From HdN1 sp964473645 (GTDB lineage Bacteria; Pseudomonadota; Gammaproteobacteria; Pseudomonadales; Ketobacteraceae), in assembly GCA_964473645.1 (NCBI GenBank), contig CAYYPW010000011.1, positions 62,001 to 126,000 on the forward strand: a stretch of 64,000 bases of DNA, in the 5' to 3' direction. This document shows positions 45,162-54,926 of the stretch, piece after piece. Under the pieces are notes generated by a model. That model did not search any database. It was not told where the DNA came from and worked only from the letters and a program-made list of their open reading frames with translations. Positions within the stretch are counted from its first letter, which is position 1. Every line of letters begins with the position of its first letter. The translations under genes were made by a program, and so were the position numbers.

Positions 45162-45377
45162 TTATGACCGGGGCGTATCAGCTTTTGATACGGTAATGCC
45201 GTGTTGCATCAATTTGGTCTGGCCCGTTGCACCTTTCGGGATTTGCTGGATCTGCCCACCCAGCTTAATGAACGCTTCGGTTTTTTCAGCAATGATGCGC
45301 TGAGCATCTGCGTTAGTGCCTCTGCTGTCCTTGGAAGGGGAGTCTTTTGGCGAGAATCGTTTTTCTACTTGTTTCAT
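45162..45377 (-). CDS. Small protein with SutA-like C-terminal motif
   Basis: 71 residues. A charged N-terminal half precedes AEKTEAFIKLGGQIQQIPKG, which resembles the end of the RNA-polymerase-binding protein SutA (FLxxGGxxQxI). The acidic N-terminus of SutA is not present, so the likeness is partial and the function unknown. GGAG lies 8 nt before ATG 45377; an upstream frame to 45410 has no better site. It is likely cytoplasmic. Confidence 0.55.
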   Translation of the reverse strand: MKQVEKRFSPKDSPSKDSRGTNADAQRIIAEKTEAFIKLGGQIQQIPKGATGQTKLMQHGITVSKADTPRS

Positions 45378-45465
45378 GGACCTGTCTCCAGAATGGGAGT
45401 CGTCTGCCACTCTAACCTAAACAAGTCAAGATTGCGCGTATAATTTGGTTTATTTTTTGCACCGC

Positions 45466-46905
45466 TCAACGTGACACTCTCAGCAAGGTCGACGCGAACC
45501 GCTCCAGTTGCTTAAGGTTCTGGCATTCACTGGCCTGCGTGATCCAGGGTAGGTAGCGCAGCATCTCCGAGTCACCGCTGCCCCAGCGGTTGCGTGCTTC
45601 GGGGTTGAGCCAATACACCCGTCCGGCACGGCGGAACAGGGTTTCCCAGAGTGCTAGCTTGGGGTCGCCATAGTTATTGCGGGCGTCTCCCAGCATGATG
45701 ATGGTGGTGCGACGGTCGATATCGTTTCCGGCCAGGGCCATGAAGTCTTCTAATGCGCGGCCATAGTCGGTGCTGCCCATGCCATAACGGTCAAGGGTGT
45801 GGGCGATGGCTTTTTCTACCGGTAGGGCATCAAAAACGTCGCTCACTTCCCCCAGTGAAGATGAAAACGCAAAGGCGCGTACTTTCGGGATCACGTCCAC
45901 CATGCCGTACAAAAACATCAGGAGAAAGCGGGCGGCAGCGCTGACCGAGCCGCTGACGTCACACAGAACCATCACGCGGGGGCGATCGATTTTGCGGGTT
46001 TTCCAGTGCAGGGTGAGAATGCTGCCGTCATGCGGAATCGAGTGGCGTAGGGTTTTGCGAAAATCCAGTCGCCCACGCACAGCTTCGCGGCGGCGACGGC
46101 TGTGCATGGTCACTAGCTTTTTCGCCAATTTTTGCACCAGCGGCATGACCCTGCGAAATTCGTGCAGGTTGTTCAGCGACAAATTCATGAGGGTTTCTTC
46201 GCGCAGTTCGCGTTGGGCGGCTGCGGCCTGCAGCACGAATTGGCGTTCCACCCATTGGCGTGTTTGCGCGCGTAATCTTTCGCGTGCTTGCAGCAATTGT
46301 GCGGCCAGGGCTTGTTGGGCAAGATCTTCGCTCGATTGCGCGTTCCAGAGTTCCTGTTCGAGATCTGCGAGGCCCATGGCCATCATCATGCGGCGTCCAT
46401 ACAAGCCTTTTTGTGTGATCATGCGGATGCCGGAGACTTGAGCTGCATCACCCGCTTGCGCAAACGCGGCTTGAATCGCGCCCTGATCGCCACTCAATAA
46501 CAGTTGGCCTAAGGGGCTTTGCGGTAAGGCCGGAGGTATTTGCCGAGCCATGGCATCAGCAGGGTTTTGCGGCGAATTGGCGGGGGCGGCGTTGTTCTGA
46601 TCAGGCTTTTTTTGATTAGCGTCGTTTTGATCAGAGTCGCTAAGAGTGGAGCTGCTGGGGGAAGGGCTCCCCGTATCAGACTCAAATGCAGGCAATCCCG
46701 CAAAAAATCGCTGAAAACACTGCGTAAACGCTAATTTTTCTGGCTGCGATTTTGCCAGTGTTAGCGCCAGCGCGTCATGCAGGTCGTTACGGTTGGCGTA
46801 GCCGAGTTGCTGTACCACGCGCGCCGCATCAAGCGATTCTGCCGTCGAAATGCGCACATCTGCACCGCGCAGGGCGTGTATGAACTCTGTCAGCACTTTA
46901 TCCAT
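45466..46905 (-). CDS. CoxE-like VWA domain protein
   Basis: 479 residues. A helical N-terminal half is followed by a CoxE-type VWA domain: the MIDAS site is VLCDVSGSVSAAARF, and LGDARNNYGDP closes it. Such proteins work with MoxR AAA+ ATPases to insert metals or activate enzymes. A MoxR-type gene lies 16 kb further on the same strand, but the genes are not adjacent. Residues about 75-120 form an Asn/Gln/Asp/Ser/Pro-rich linker with three 15-bp repeat units. It runs in the same direction as the DUF1456 gene. Confidence 0.85.
   Translation of the reverse strand: MDKVLTEFIHALRGADVRISTAESLDAARVVQQLGYANRNDLHDALALTLAKSQPEKLAFTQCFQRFFAGLPAFESDTGSPSPSSSTLSDSDQNDANQKKPDQNNAAPANSPQNPADAMARQIPPALPQSPLGQLLLSGDQGAIQAAFAQAGDAAQVSGIRMITQKGLYGRRMMMAMGLADLEQELWNAQSSEDLAQQALAAQLLQARERLRAQTRQWVERQFVLQAAAAQRELREETLMNLSLNNLHEFRRVMPLVQKLAKKLVTMHSRRRREAVRGRLDFRKTLRHSIPHDGSILTLHWKTRKIDRPRVMVLCDVSGSVSAAARFLLMFLYGMVDVIPKVRAFAFSSSLGEVSDVFDALPVEKAIAHTLDRYGMGSTDYGRALEDFMALAGNDIDRRTTIIMLGDARNNYGDPKLALWETLFRRAGRVYWLNPEARNRWGSGDSEMLRYLPWITQASECQNLKQLERFASTLLRVSR
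46595..46639. repeat. 15-bp imperfect tandem repeat in CoxE-like gene
   Basis: Three units at 46595, 46610 and 46625 (for example TTTTGATTAGCGTCG and TTTTGATCAGAGTCG). On the coding strand they make an Asp/Gln/Asn/Lys-rich segment of the linker and keep the frame. Confidence 0.75.
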
Positions 46906-46934
46906 GCGTCGACCTTACCCCTAGCCGGGTGGGC

Positions 46935-47414
46935 TCAATTAGTTGGGGCGTCTGTCGATGGGCGGTATTTCAACTGCATGCCGTGTAAGAAATTACGTAA
47001 TACCTGCGCTTGGCATTCGCGATAATGCTTGTGATCCGGCTTGCGGAAAAACGCAGATAATTCGTGGGCGCTCATGCGAAAATCCGCAAGCTTCAAGATC
47101 GCCAACACATCTTCGCTCTTTAGATCCAGCGCGATTTTCAGCTTGCGAAAAATAATATTATTATTCAAACGTGTTTCAGGCTCTGGCACACCGCCTTCTT
47201 TTGCGCCACGTTTTTCAATGATCAGCCCGTTCAGAAACATCGCGAGGTTGACATCGCGGCAGTCTACAAACGCCGGATCATCGTCCTTTTTCAGCCAGTC
47301 ATTTAACGCGGCCCGGGTGACGGTGGCACCGCCGTGGGCAAATATCTCCAGCATTTTGTTGTCGCTGAAATCGAAGGTATAACGCAGACGGCGTAAAATA
47401 TCGTTGTTAGTCAC
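46935..47414 (-). CDS. DUF1456 family protein, YehS-like
   Basis: 159 residues made of two similar halves: NNDILRRLRYTFDFSDNKMLEIF and NNIIFRKLKIALDLKSEDVLAIL, each followed by a helix and a short loop. This twofold repeat is typical of DUF1456/YehS. Function unknown. GTG 47414 gives the family start (VTNNDILRR); the frame continues upstream to 47894 across the NYN gene, so the longer form is not credible. Confidence 0.85.
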   Translation of the reverse strand: MTNNDILRRLRYTFDFSDNKMLEIFAHGGATVTRAALNDWLKKDDDPAFVDCRDVNLAMFLNGLIIEKRGAKEGGVPEPETRLNNNIIFRKLKIALDLKSEDVLAILKLADFRMSAHELSAFFRKPDHKHYRECQAQVLRNFLHGMQLKYRPSTDAPTN

Positions 47415-47603
47415 AGCAAGCCCTGAGTTGGGGGCACGCGTCGTTTTGACGCATCCCGAATTGGTATCTTTTTTAAATGCCCGTATGTTCGAACCCTGCC
47501 AGGAGTGGGGCAGGCGGTGGTGATCGCCGTGATGGGCAGTGTCGTATGGTATAGTCGTCGTTCGTTGACTGCATACCACTTTTTTAGCCCAGACGGCAGG
47601 CAC

Positions 47604-48077
47604 ATGAAAAGAATCGCCATTTTTGCCGACGTGCAAAATATCTATTACACCACGCGTCAGGCTTATGCCCGCCAGTTCAATTATCGGGCGCTGTGGCAGC
47701 AGATCAGCGCCCAGGGCGAGATTGTCAATGCGTATGCCTATGCGATCAAACGCCAGGATGACAAACAAATCAAATTTCAGGATGCGCTCAAGAATGTGGG
47801 TTTTGAGGTCAAGTTGAAACCCTTCATTCAACGCAGCGATGGCAGTGCCAAGGGCGATTGGGATGTGGGTATCACTATCGATATTATGGAGCATGCGCCT
47901 TTGGTAGATTGCATAGTGTTGTTGTCGGGCGATGGTGATTTTGATTTGTTGCTACGTAGAATTGCTGCCAAGCATGGCGTCGAAACGCGGGTGTATGGTG
48001 TGCCGGGGTTAACGGCCAATTCGCTGATCGATGCCGCCAGTCAATATTGTCCCATTACCGAGGCGCTGCTGCAGTAG
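47604..48077 (+). CDS. NYN-domain protein, LabA/DUF88 family
   Basis: 157 residues of PIN-like NYN fold. The start IAIFADVQNIYY carries the conserved Asp-x-x-Asn of the active site; KGDWDVGITIDIM and LLSGDGDFDLLLRRI add the other acidic residues. Such proteins are predicted RNases or RNA-binding proteins. ATG 47604 matches the family start; the frame is open to 47505. It is divergent from the DUF1456 gene and stands alone. Confidence 0.87.
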   Translation: MKRIAIFADVQNIYYTTRQAYARQFNYRALWQQISAQGEIVNAYAYAIKRQDDKQIKFQDALKNVGFEVKLKPFIQRSDGSAKGDWDVGITIDIMEHAPLVDCIVLLSGDGDFDLLLRRIAAKHGVETRVYGVPGLTANSLIDAASQYCPITEALLQ

Positions 48078-48180
48078 TCGAGACACTTGCGGGCGAAATG
48101 GGGCGTGTCGTGATAACATGGCGAGCTTACGCGACAACACCAGCTACAAACCTACACCCTAAACCGAACACAGGTAGTCC

Positions 48181-48489
48181 ATGAAGAAGACGTTCAAGCT
48201 CCACATCGAAGGCAAGAATAGCGACCGGGTGCTGGATGCGATCAAGAATGAAGTGCGCAAATACATACGTCGCGAGCGTGGTAAAGCACTCCCCGAAGGC
48301 GTCGATTATTGGGATTTTGACTGCCGGTTTGGTTTGACCGAAGCCACTGCCGACGTCGTACATCTGGCCGAAATCACCAAAAAAATGAGTGAAGTGGCGC
48401 GTGATGGCGGGGAATCGTTCTATGTTGAGATCCTGGCCAAGCACGGTATTCGCAAACCTCGCACTCCCGCAGTTCCCGATCAAGAATAA
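48181..48489 (+). CDS. DUF6172 family protein
   Basis: 102 residues. It begins MKKTFKLHIEGKNSDRVLDA and has RKYIRRERGKALPEGVDYW and DFDCRFG, all typical of DUF6172. Likely cytoplasmic and of unknown function. It converges on the helicase gene. Confidence 0.82.
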   Translation: MKKTFKLHIEGKNSDRVLDAIKNEVRKYIRRERGKALPEGVDYWDFDCRFGLTEATADVVHLAEITKKMSEVARDGGESFYVEILAKHGIRKPRTPAVPDQE

Positions 48490-48548
48490 TCGCTAACTCA
48501 GGTGAGTCGCCCAAGGCGACCCACCTCCGTGCTGACGCAGCGCAATCG

Positions 48549-50063
48549 CTAGCGCTGGCGTCCGCCGCTCTTACCACCGCGACCAGAGCGTGCGCCTGTG
48601 TTGCCTCTCCGAGCCCCAGAGCCTGTCTCTGTGCCACGAGAAGCTCCGCCGCTTACTGTCTTGCTACGTGATGGCTTGCCCGGAGTGGAAGTAGCGCGTG
48701 CTGGTTTGCCTGCCTTGGAGGAGGGTGCCTTGCCCGCACGTGTGCCGGGTGCGGCAGTTGAATTTTTTACGGCTCGATTGGTTTTGGCCGGACGCTCTGG
48801 CGTTGCAATTCGGTTGTCTTTGCGCCCCGCAGCGGTTTTCTCGGTTTGAATCCGCGTGGCGGTTGCTTTGTTGGTGCGCTTGGCGCGACCAGGCTTGCTC
48901 GCCAAGGTTTTCAACAGTGGCGAGCGATCGCTTACCTCAAAGCCTTCCACCACGACACGGCGGATCTTGGCGCCAATCAGCGCCTCGATATTGCCCAGTG
49001 CGCGTTCTTCTTCCCGGCTGACAAACGAGATGGCTTGGCCCTTGGCCCCGGCACGTCCGGTGCGACCAATGCGATGCACATAATCTTCGGGCAGATAGGG
49101 CAGATTAACGTTGACGACGTGATCAAGACCTTCAATATCCAAGCCACGGGCGGCGACTTCGGTGGCGACCAATACCTGGATCTTGTCATCCTTGAATTCT
49201 TGCAAGGCACGGCGACGGGCACCTTGCGATTTATCGCCGTGGCACACGCCAGCAGAGATATTGTCTTCTTTAAGAGAGGCAATCAGTTTGTCAGCCTGCT
49301 CTTTGGTACTCGTGAATGCCAACACCTTATACCAGTTGTGCTCGTTCAAGAGTGTCTTGAACAAATCGTGTTTGCGACGCTCTTCCACCGGGTACACCAC
49401 ATGCTCAACGGTGTCAGCCGTGGCATTTTGTTTTGATGTAGCAACAGTCACCGGGTTTTTAAGCAGCGTGTGCGCGAGTACCGACACGGCATGTGACACC
49501 GTGGCAGAGAACAACAAGGTCTGATGCTGATGTGTGGCTCCGCGCAATACCGTTTGAATATCGGTGACAAAGCCCATATCGAGCATACGATCGGCTTCGT
49601 CGAGCACCACAAACTCGGTTTTGGCCAGATGCACGTTGCAGAGTTTTATGTGTTCCAGCAAGCGGCCGGGCGTCGCGACCAGAATATCGACGCCTGCTTT
49701 CAATTTGTTGGTTTGGCCCGTGAGCTTGACGCCACCGTAGATCGACACAATCTGCAGCGATAGAAATTGCGCGAACTGTTTCAGGTGGTTGGCCACTTGC
49801 TCTACCAGTTCGCGGGTGGGCGCCAGAATCAATACGCGTGGCGCACTGGGCGTGCGTTCGGTCGGGCGATCAAGCAGCTGCTGCAGTATGGGCAGCGCGT
49901 AGGCGGCGGTTTTACCGGTGCCGGTCTGCGCGGTGGCCAGCAGGTCGCGACCGCGTCGGGCGAGCGGGATCGCTTGTTCCTGAATGGGGGTGAGTGTTTG
50001 GTAGCCGCAGGCCTTGATGCCGCGCAGCAGGTCAGGGGCAAAACCCAGGGATGAAAAATTCAT
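48549..50063 (-). CDS. DEAD-box RNA helicase, RhlE-like
   Basis: 504 residues. The Q-motif (GFAPDLLRGIKACGYQTLTP), Walker A (AQTGTGKT), VLDEADRMLDMGF, SAT (LFSATVS) and HRIGRTGRAG follow in the usual order in the first 370 residues. A 130-residue basic tail rich in Lys, Arg, Gly, Ser and Thr then binds RNA nonspecifically. RhlE enzymes act in ribosome assembly, cold adaptation and RNA decay. No good ribosome site was found before ATG 50063. Confidence 0.9.
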   Translation of the reverse strand: MNFSSLGFAPDLLRGIKACGYQTLTPIQEQAIPLARRGRDLLATAQTGTGKTAAYALPILQQLLDRPTERTPSAPRVLILAPTRELVEQVANHLKQFAQFLSLQIVSIYGGVKLTGQTNKLKAGVDILVATPGRLLEHIKLCNVHLAKTEFVVLDEADRMLDMGFVTDIQTVLRGATHQHQTLLFSATVSHAVSVLAHTLLKNPVTVATSKQNATADTVEHVVYPVEERRKHDLFKTLLNEHNWYKVLAFTSTKEQADKLIASLKEDNISAGVCHGDKSQGARRRALQEFKDDKIQVLVATEVAARGLDIEGLDHVVNVNLPYLPEDYVHRIGRTGRAGAKGQAISFVSREEERALGNIEALIGAKIRRVVVEGFEVSDRSPLLKTLASKPGRAKRTNKATATRIQTEKTAAGRKDNRIATPERPAKTNRAVKNSTAAPGTRAGKAPSSKAGKPARATSTPGKPSRSKTVSGGASRGTETGSGARRGNTGARSGRGGKSGGRQR

Positions 50064-50290
50064 AAGTGTGCGTTAACCGTAAACCAAGACATGGCACCTG
50101 CACGATGGCAGGCGGCGGAGCGACAGGGATATGCGTATTGAGTATAGGCCAGATGCCTGGGTGCCCCTGTGCAACCGGGATCGGGCGTGGATAGTATGCG
50201 CTGTTGGCGCCCGTTGCAACCTGGCAAGGCACCTGTTCGTGTTGCTGGGACAGGTGGCTTGCAATGGTCGGCGGGTTTGCGTATGCGGGC

Positions 50291-50740
50291 TCAGGCGTGG
50301 ACGCTGTTGATGATTTTGATATAGCCGGGCAGCTCGGTGGCGGGGATGTTGGTGAGATCTTTGTGGAGTTCGCCAGCGATATGTTTCTCGACGTTGGGTG
50401 ACATCTTATTGCGTAAAATGCCGAGAAAACGTGGCCCGGCGATCAGGTACAGGCTGGTTCTGGGAGCGCTGAGTAAAATGCTTTCAAGCTCGGTCACGAT
50501 GTTTTTGGCGAATTGGTCAAGCGCATGCAGGTGCGCTTCATTTTCGTTGCTAATGACGTGGGGGAAGGCACCGGCCGGGCTGCTGGCACGTCCTGGCGCA
50601 TCGGAAACTAGATCCTGCTCGCGGCGCTTGCCCGCCACGTTGGAAAAACCTTCAATTTCAACCGGTGTCGCATGTACGGTTTCTGTACCATACAAACGCG
50701 CACGTGATTGATCAGCCACAAGAATGAGAATGTTGTACAT
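50291..50740 (-). CDS. Host attachment family protein
   Basis: 149 residues. It starts ILILVADQSRARLYG and has the eRF1-like RTSLYLIAGPRFLGILRNKM segment; both fit the host attachment protein family, named from a plant-attachment locus. The biochemical role is unknown, and the fold suggests RNA or ribosome binding. It has its own short upstream region and no operon partner. Confidence 0.82.
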   Translation of the reverse strand: MYNILILVADQSRARLYGTETVHATPVEIEGFSNVAGKRREQDLVSDAPGRASSPAGAFPHVISNENEAHLHALDQFAKNIVTELESILLSAPRTSLYLIAGPRFLGILRNKMSPNVEKHIAGELHKDLTNIPATELPGYIKIINSVHA

Positions 50741-50998
50741 AGGGGCGTCCCTTCAATGGAATCGGTAACGGGGGTATTTCCGTTGGAAGACAGCCGGTTC
50801 GTCCGTGTAGCCGCAACTCCACAAGTTTAGGACGGGGATTGGCGTTTGTCGTGAATATTGCCAATTATTCGCTGCGAAGTTGCACCGTATGGCTGCTTGT
50901 TGACATGGGACAGTCTTGCAGACGCTATCGCTACCAAGCCAACAAATTCACCTGCTGGCTGGGTAGCGATGGCTTTATTCGCAGAAGGGCGTGGTTAA

Positions 50999-53900
50999 CT
51001 ACTGCGTGATGTAAAGTGCATGCGTTGTTGTAAACATGAGTCTGTTTTTTCCATTCTCGTCAGTAAATGTGCGCAGATCATTTTTGGCTACATCACCCAG
51101 CAGGCTTGGCGTTTCCCACAGGATGGCGCCGTTGTCTGCCGACACTTCGACGATGAGGCTTTGATAATACGCGTAATTCGATTGTCCATCCTCGTAACGC
51201 TTGATATTGGCGTAGACCGATGACTTTCCTTCGATCGGGGTCATTACGGTAAAATCGTTGACTTTGTCTCCCAGCTGATAGGTGCGCAGTAAATCCAGGT
51301 TGGCTGAATAAATATTCAATGTTGAATCTTCGTAGAAATACGCGAGGGGTGCACATAGAATCTCGGCAGAACTATCGCCAATGACATCGGCCACTTCGAG
51401 TCGTCCACAGGTTAATGCGCGTGTGCTTTGCTGCTGGTAAGTCGTGCCTGATTTTTTCCAGATTGAAGTGTTGGAATTGTCGGAGACAACGATTTCGTCG
51501 ATGCCATCACCATCCAGGTCGCCCATGGCCAGATCACCGTCGTAGCTGTTTTGGAGCCTGTGCGTCCAGAGCGTGTTCTGATTAGCCAAATCAACTACTG
51601 CAATAGCGCCAGTAGGATTTTTTACGATGGCCTCCATGAACTGGTCACCGTTGAGGTCTTTAGCGAGCACCTTGCCATGGCGATATCCATATTGGCCATT
51701 CGTATCGTTCAGATTCCAGATCGGTGTGAATTCTTCGATGCTAAAGGCGGACAAAATGGTACCGCTGCTCGTCGCGAACAAATCGCCGTATCCATCGCCA
51801 TTAAAATCCGTGGTGAAACCACTCACATAGGAAAAAGTGCGAGTGGTTTCACTGCCGGAGACTTCGAAGCTGCCATCGTCAGACAGCATCACGAAGCCGT
51901 TGTTATTAATAAAACTCGCACGATGATTGCCCGGGCTGACCTGCACGTAGCCAGTGGTACGCAAATTCGATGTTTCCAATGGAAACGTAGCAATGCTGTT
52001 GTTATCGCTTGTGAATAGCGGCATCACCAGCGCATTGTGATAAGAACGGTTGAACTCGACCAGATCCAGTACCTGGTTGGCGTCAATATCTGCGACAAGC
52101 AATTGGGATGAGTAACCCAAGTTATCGTCGTAGGGTGCTGTTCTAGTCCACAATGTTACCGGTTGGGGATCGCTTAAATCGACGACATGCAGATTGTCGC
52201 CTTCGCCCCAGTTGTTGAAACGAAGCACCACCTCTTCGGCAGCATCGTTGTTCAGGTTGGCTGCAGTGAGTGCGAGTACATTGGTGATATCGACCGAACG
52301 TGTTGTTTTCGATACGACATTGTGAATTTGCAGGTTGTTGTTTTCCCCGCTGTTGGCGACGATTTCCTTGCGTCCATTGCCATCGACATCTGCGGCGATA
52401 AAGCGCAAGCCGAAGCCGCCACTATATACCCATTGATTGGCGCCGGTTTTGCCGTCATAGACATAGCCGGAGCCGGTGATGATCTCTTTGGCTGTATCAT
52501 TATCGACATTGGCGACAGCGATTTGCCCGTAGCTGTCTGGCAACGTTATGCGCAATTCAAGTTCACCCGTAAGCAAATCAATCTCGCGAATTTCATGGTG
52601 TTCTGACAATCCGCCATAAAAGCTTGTATCTTGCGTTTTAATGATAGCCTCCAGTGCACCGTCATTGTCGACATCCTCAACAATGAATTGCTGGATTTGC
52701 ACGTCTTCCACCAGATAGATTAATTCGGGGGCTGCTTGCATGCTTCTGAAGCGATAAATACCCCGCTCGGTGGCGGCAATGATATCCAGGCTACCATTGT
52801 TATCAATATCGCGGGCTGCGGCGGCAAACAAGGTTGCGTTGTTCGATATGCGGTACGGATACACCCATTCTTGTTCAAGGTTATTACCTTTTCTTTCAGC
52901 CGTGTAAAGCACGCCGTTCTCGACGGTCAGCAGCTCAAGTGCAGGATCATCATCCAACTGTGCCACTTCGAGGCTGGTGGGCATATTATTATTGGTTGCG
53001 CTAGCGATGGATCGCACAAGCGGTGCCGCGCCACTGGGGTCGCGCACGGTAATGGCGATATCTTTTACCGGGGACGTGCGATCGCTATTTTGAAATCCAA
53101 AATGAAATACCTGTTCGTTTCCAAATAACAGGTTGCCGGGTGTCCACGACACTGTGCCATCGCTTGAAAAGCTGGCACCGGTGGGCCCATAAACCATGTG
53201 GGTGTTGCCTGATGCGACCGGATCACCATCGGGGTCGGTGTATTCGGTAGTGAAGGTAATGGTTTCACCGACACTTGCATCTGCAGGCGCATCGCTAACG
53301 GCAACACTGGGTTGAGCATCGCCAATACGCACGTAAATTGACTCTGAATCAATCACGCTGCTGCCGCCACTTATTACCGCCGTTGCTCTTACCACGTCGT
53401 CTTTGGTCGCAATACCGGCAGGAAACCGGCGACCGGTTTCGCTCTCGATAATCCTGCCATTGACACTCCATCGATAACGGATGACCACAGTGTCGCCGTC
53501 CGGATCAGTCCCACCGTTTAAAAGTACGACAATGTCGTCCTCGTACGTGTAAACCTCTTTGAAGCCGTCGTAGATAAAATTATCGAATGCAGGGGCTTGT
53601 CCGAGTGTGTCGATGGATTGAAAATTCACCGCCGAAAATGGCCCCGACTCGAAGAGTGTTGCCATTGATACATAGCCAGCTTCGCCCGCTTTAATTTCGA
53701 CGCGTGCCACTTGGTCAAGGAAAGTCAACGAAGCGGAAAGATTGCTAGCGCCTAAAATTCGCAGGTGTCCTTCGGAAAGGGTAGAGAACTCTTGACGCCT
53801 GTGCTCACCGGCAACATCCACATAACCTAAAGTGGGGTGATACAGCCTGCCAGAAACGATTTCAGTTTGACCATACTTACCAAATTCGCCATAGGATTCG

Positions 53901-54589
53901 TCGAGATTGATCGATTGAAAGGTCATCCCGCTGGGTTCATCTTTTACGGTCAGGTTGGTGAGGGTATGGCCGTTTCTGCGATAGGAAATCGAACCGGTGA
54001 TTGTCGTTGTGTAGCTGCCGATTGTGGAGCGAAATGCATTGTAAAAATAGACATCGCCTTGGGCTTCATCGCTCGCAACCCAAATAGCCGAGCCATTCGC
54101 CACTGATCCGTCGTCCATTTCACAGTTGTAATACGTGAAATCTACCTGTGCAGAGACAGTGGTTTCTGTGCCATTAACATCACCCTGCATGGTGAAGTAG
54201 CCATCAGAGTTATTGCAAGCGACGCGCTCATCAACGCGTTCCCGTGTGCTAACGGCACGGCTGCGTGGCTGGGCTTGCTTCAGCTTTTGGAGGGTGTCGG
54301 CCATGGCAGAACGGAGTTGCTTGTCGCGTGCGACGGGGCGGCTTTCGATGGGTAGCTCGTCGCCTAGATGGAGGCGTGCGAGGGTAACAACGTTGTCCTC
54401 GTTGATTGACGCGGCACCCGTTGCGCCAACATAAGCCTGCTGCTGCAGTTTGGCATATTCTGAAACCAGGTCACTGAAGGAACGGCTGGGCGTAGCGCCA
54501 CCCCCACCGCCACCGCCGCCCCCACAGGCTGACAACAGGCTAATGCTGGTAGACAAAAAGAGGACATGGAGTGTATGCGGTCTGTTCAT
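50999..54589 (-). CDS. Large surface lipoprotein with FG-GAP/VCBS-type repeats
   Basis: 1196 residues. A signal peptide ends in the lipobox SLLSAC (Cys22), directly followed by a run of nine glycines. Residues about 350-510 carry two Ig-like modules (LNGGTDPDGDTVVIRYRW; TDPDGDPVAS). From about 530 the protein is built of repeats with Asp/Asn-rich calcium-type loops such as VDNDGALEAI, DVDGNGRKEI and DLDGDGIDEI, consistent with a beta-propeller of FG-GAP/VCBS repeats. It is likely on the cell surface and adhesive or carbohydrate-binding. No enzymatic motif seen. A second lipoprotein gene lies upstream on the same strand. Confidence 0.75.
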   Translation of the reverse strand: MNRPHTLHVLFLSTSISLLSACGGGGGGGGGATPSRSFSDLVSEYAKLQQQAYVGATGAASINEDNVVTLARLHLGDELPIESRPVARDKQLRSAMADTLQKLKQAQPRSRAVSTRERVDERVACNNSDGYFTMQGDVNGTETTVSAQVDFTYYNCEMDDGSVANGSAIWVASDEAQGDVYFYNAFRSTIGSYTTTITGSISYRRNGHTLTNLTVKDEPSGMTFQSINLDESYGEFGKYGQTEIVSGRLYHPTLGYVDVAGEHRRQEFSTLSEGHLRILGASNLSASLTFLDQVARVEIKAGEAGYVSMATLFESGPFSAVNFQSIDTLGQAPAFDNFIYDGFKEVYTYEDDIVVLLNGGTDPDGDTVVIRYRWSVNGRIIESETGRRFPAGIATKDDVVRATAVISGGSSVIDSESIYVRIGDAQPSVAVSDAPADASVGETITFTTEYTDPDGDPVASGNTHMVYGPTGASFSSDGTVSWTPGNLLFGNEQVFHFGFQNSDRTSPVKDIAITVRDPSGAAPLVRSIASATNNNMPTSLEVAQLDDDPALELLTVENGVLYTAERKGNNLEQEWVYPYRISNNATLFAAAARDIDNNGSLDIIAATERGIYRFRSMQAAPELIYLVEDVQIQQFIVEDVDNDGALEAIIKTQDTSFYGGLSEHHEIREIDLLTGELELRITLPDSYGQIAVANVDNDTAKEIITGSGYVYDGKTGANQWVYSGGFGLRFIAADVDGNGRKEIVANSGENNNLQIHNVVSKTTRSVDITNVLALTAANLNNDAAEEVVLRFNNWGEGDNLHVVDLSDPQPVTLWTRTAPYDDNLGYSSQLLVADIDANQVLDLVEFNRSYHNALVMPLFTSDNNSIATFPLETSNLRTTGYVQVSPGNHRASFINNNGFVMLSDDGSFEVSGSETTRTFSYVSGFTTDFNGDGYGDLFATSSGTILSAFSIEEFTPIWNLNDTNGQYGYRHGKVLAKDLNGDQFMEAIVKNPTGAIAVVDLANQNTLWTHRLQNSYDGDLAMGDLDGDGIDEIVVSDNSNTSIWKKSGTTYQQQSTRALTCGRLEVADVIGDSSAEILCAPLAYFYEDSTLNIYSANLDLLRTYQLGDKVNDFTVMTPIEGKSSVYANIKRYEDGQSNYAYYQSLIVEVSADNGAILWETPSLLGDVAKNDLRTFTDENGKNRLMFTTTHALYITQ

Positions 54590-54740
54590 CAGAAATCCTT
54601 TTGGTACTAATCAATTCCACTTTGAACCGATGGCAGCGCCTGGAACGTGCGGTCTGTCAGGGCAATACACGCTTGCCAAGACTGGCGAAATAGGGGTTAC
54701 AAGAGGGCGCCGGTACAAAAAACGCCCGAAACGATCAAAA

Positions 54741-54766
54741 CGTGTGCATTGTTACCAATGCGCACG
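54741..54766 (-). terminator. 11-bp stem-loop followed by T-rich sequence
   Basis: CGTGTGCATTG and CAATGCGCACG pair with one G-U and a 4-nt loop. Read on the minus strand it is followed by TTTTGATCGTTT, so it may be a second terminator or an operator. Confidence 0.5.
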
Positions 54767-54823
54767 AAATAGTCAACGGCGGTACCAACATTTCAGGCGA
54801 GGATTTGGAGATAGGATGAACAA

Positions 54824-54843
54824 AGCCTCCTTTTACGGAGGCT
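54824..54843 (-). terminator. Rho-independent terminator of 437-residue lipoprotein gene
   Basis: AGCCTCC and GGAGGCT form a 7-bp GC-rich stem with a 6-nt loop; the minus strand continues TTTGTT. It is 83 bp after the lipoprotein stop. Confidence 0.7.
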
Positions 54844-54926
54844 AAGCAGAGGCAGGTGCACATCAGTCAGAAAGACAGGAATTTGATAACACTGCCCGAT
54901 GGCCCCTCCCAAAAAGGCTAGGTGTT

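Larger units (their letters stand above)
54590..54926. other. 337-bp gap between two lipoprotein genes
   Basis: It contains two stem-loops (54741-54766 and 54824-54843). The rest should hold the promoter of the larger lipoprotein gene, which I could not identify. Confidence 0.6.

Noticed and set aside
47414..47894. Long N-terminal extension of the DUF1456 protein
   Set aside because: It overlaps the well-supported NYN gene on the other strand and does not match the family.
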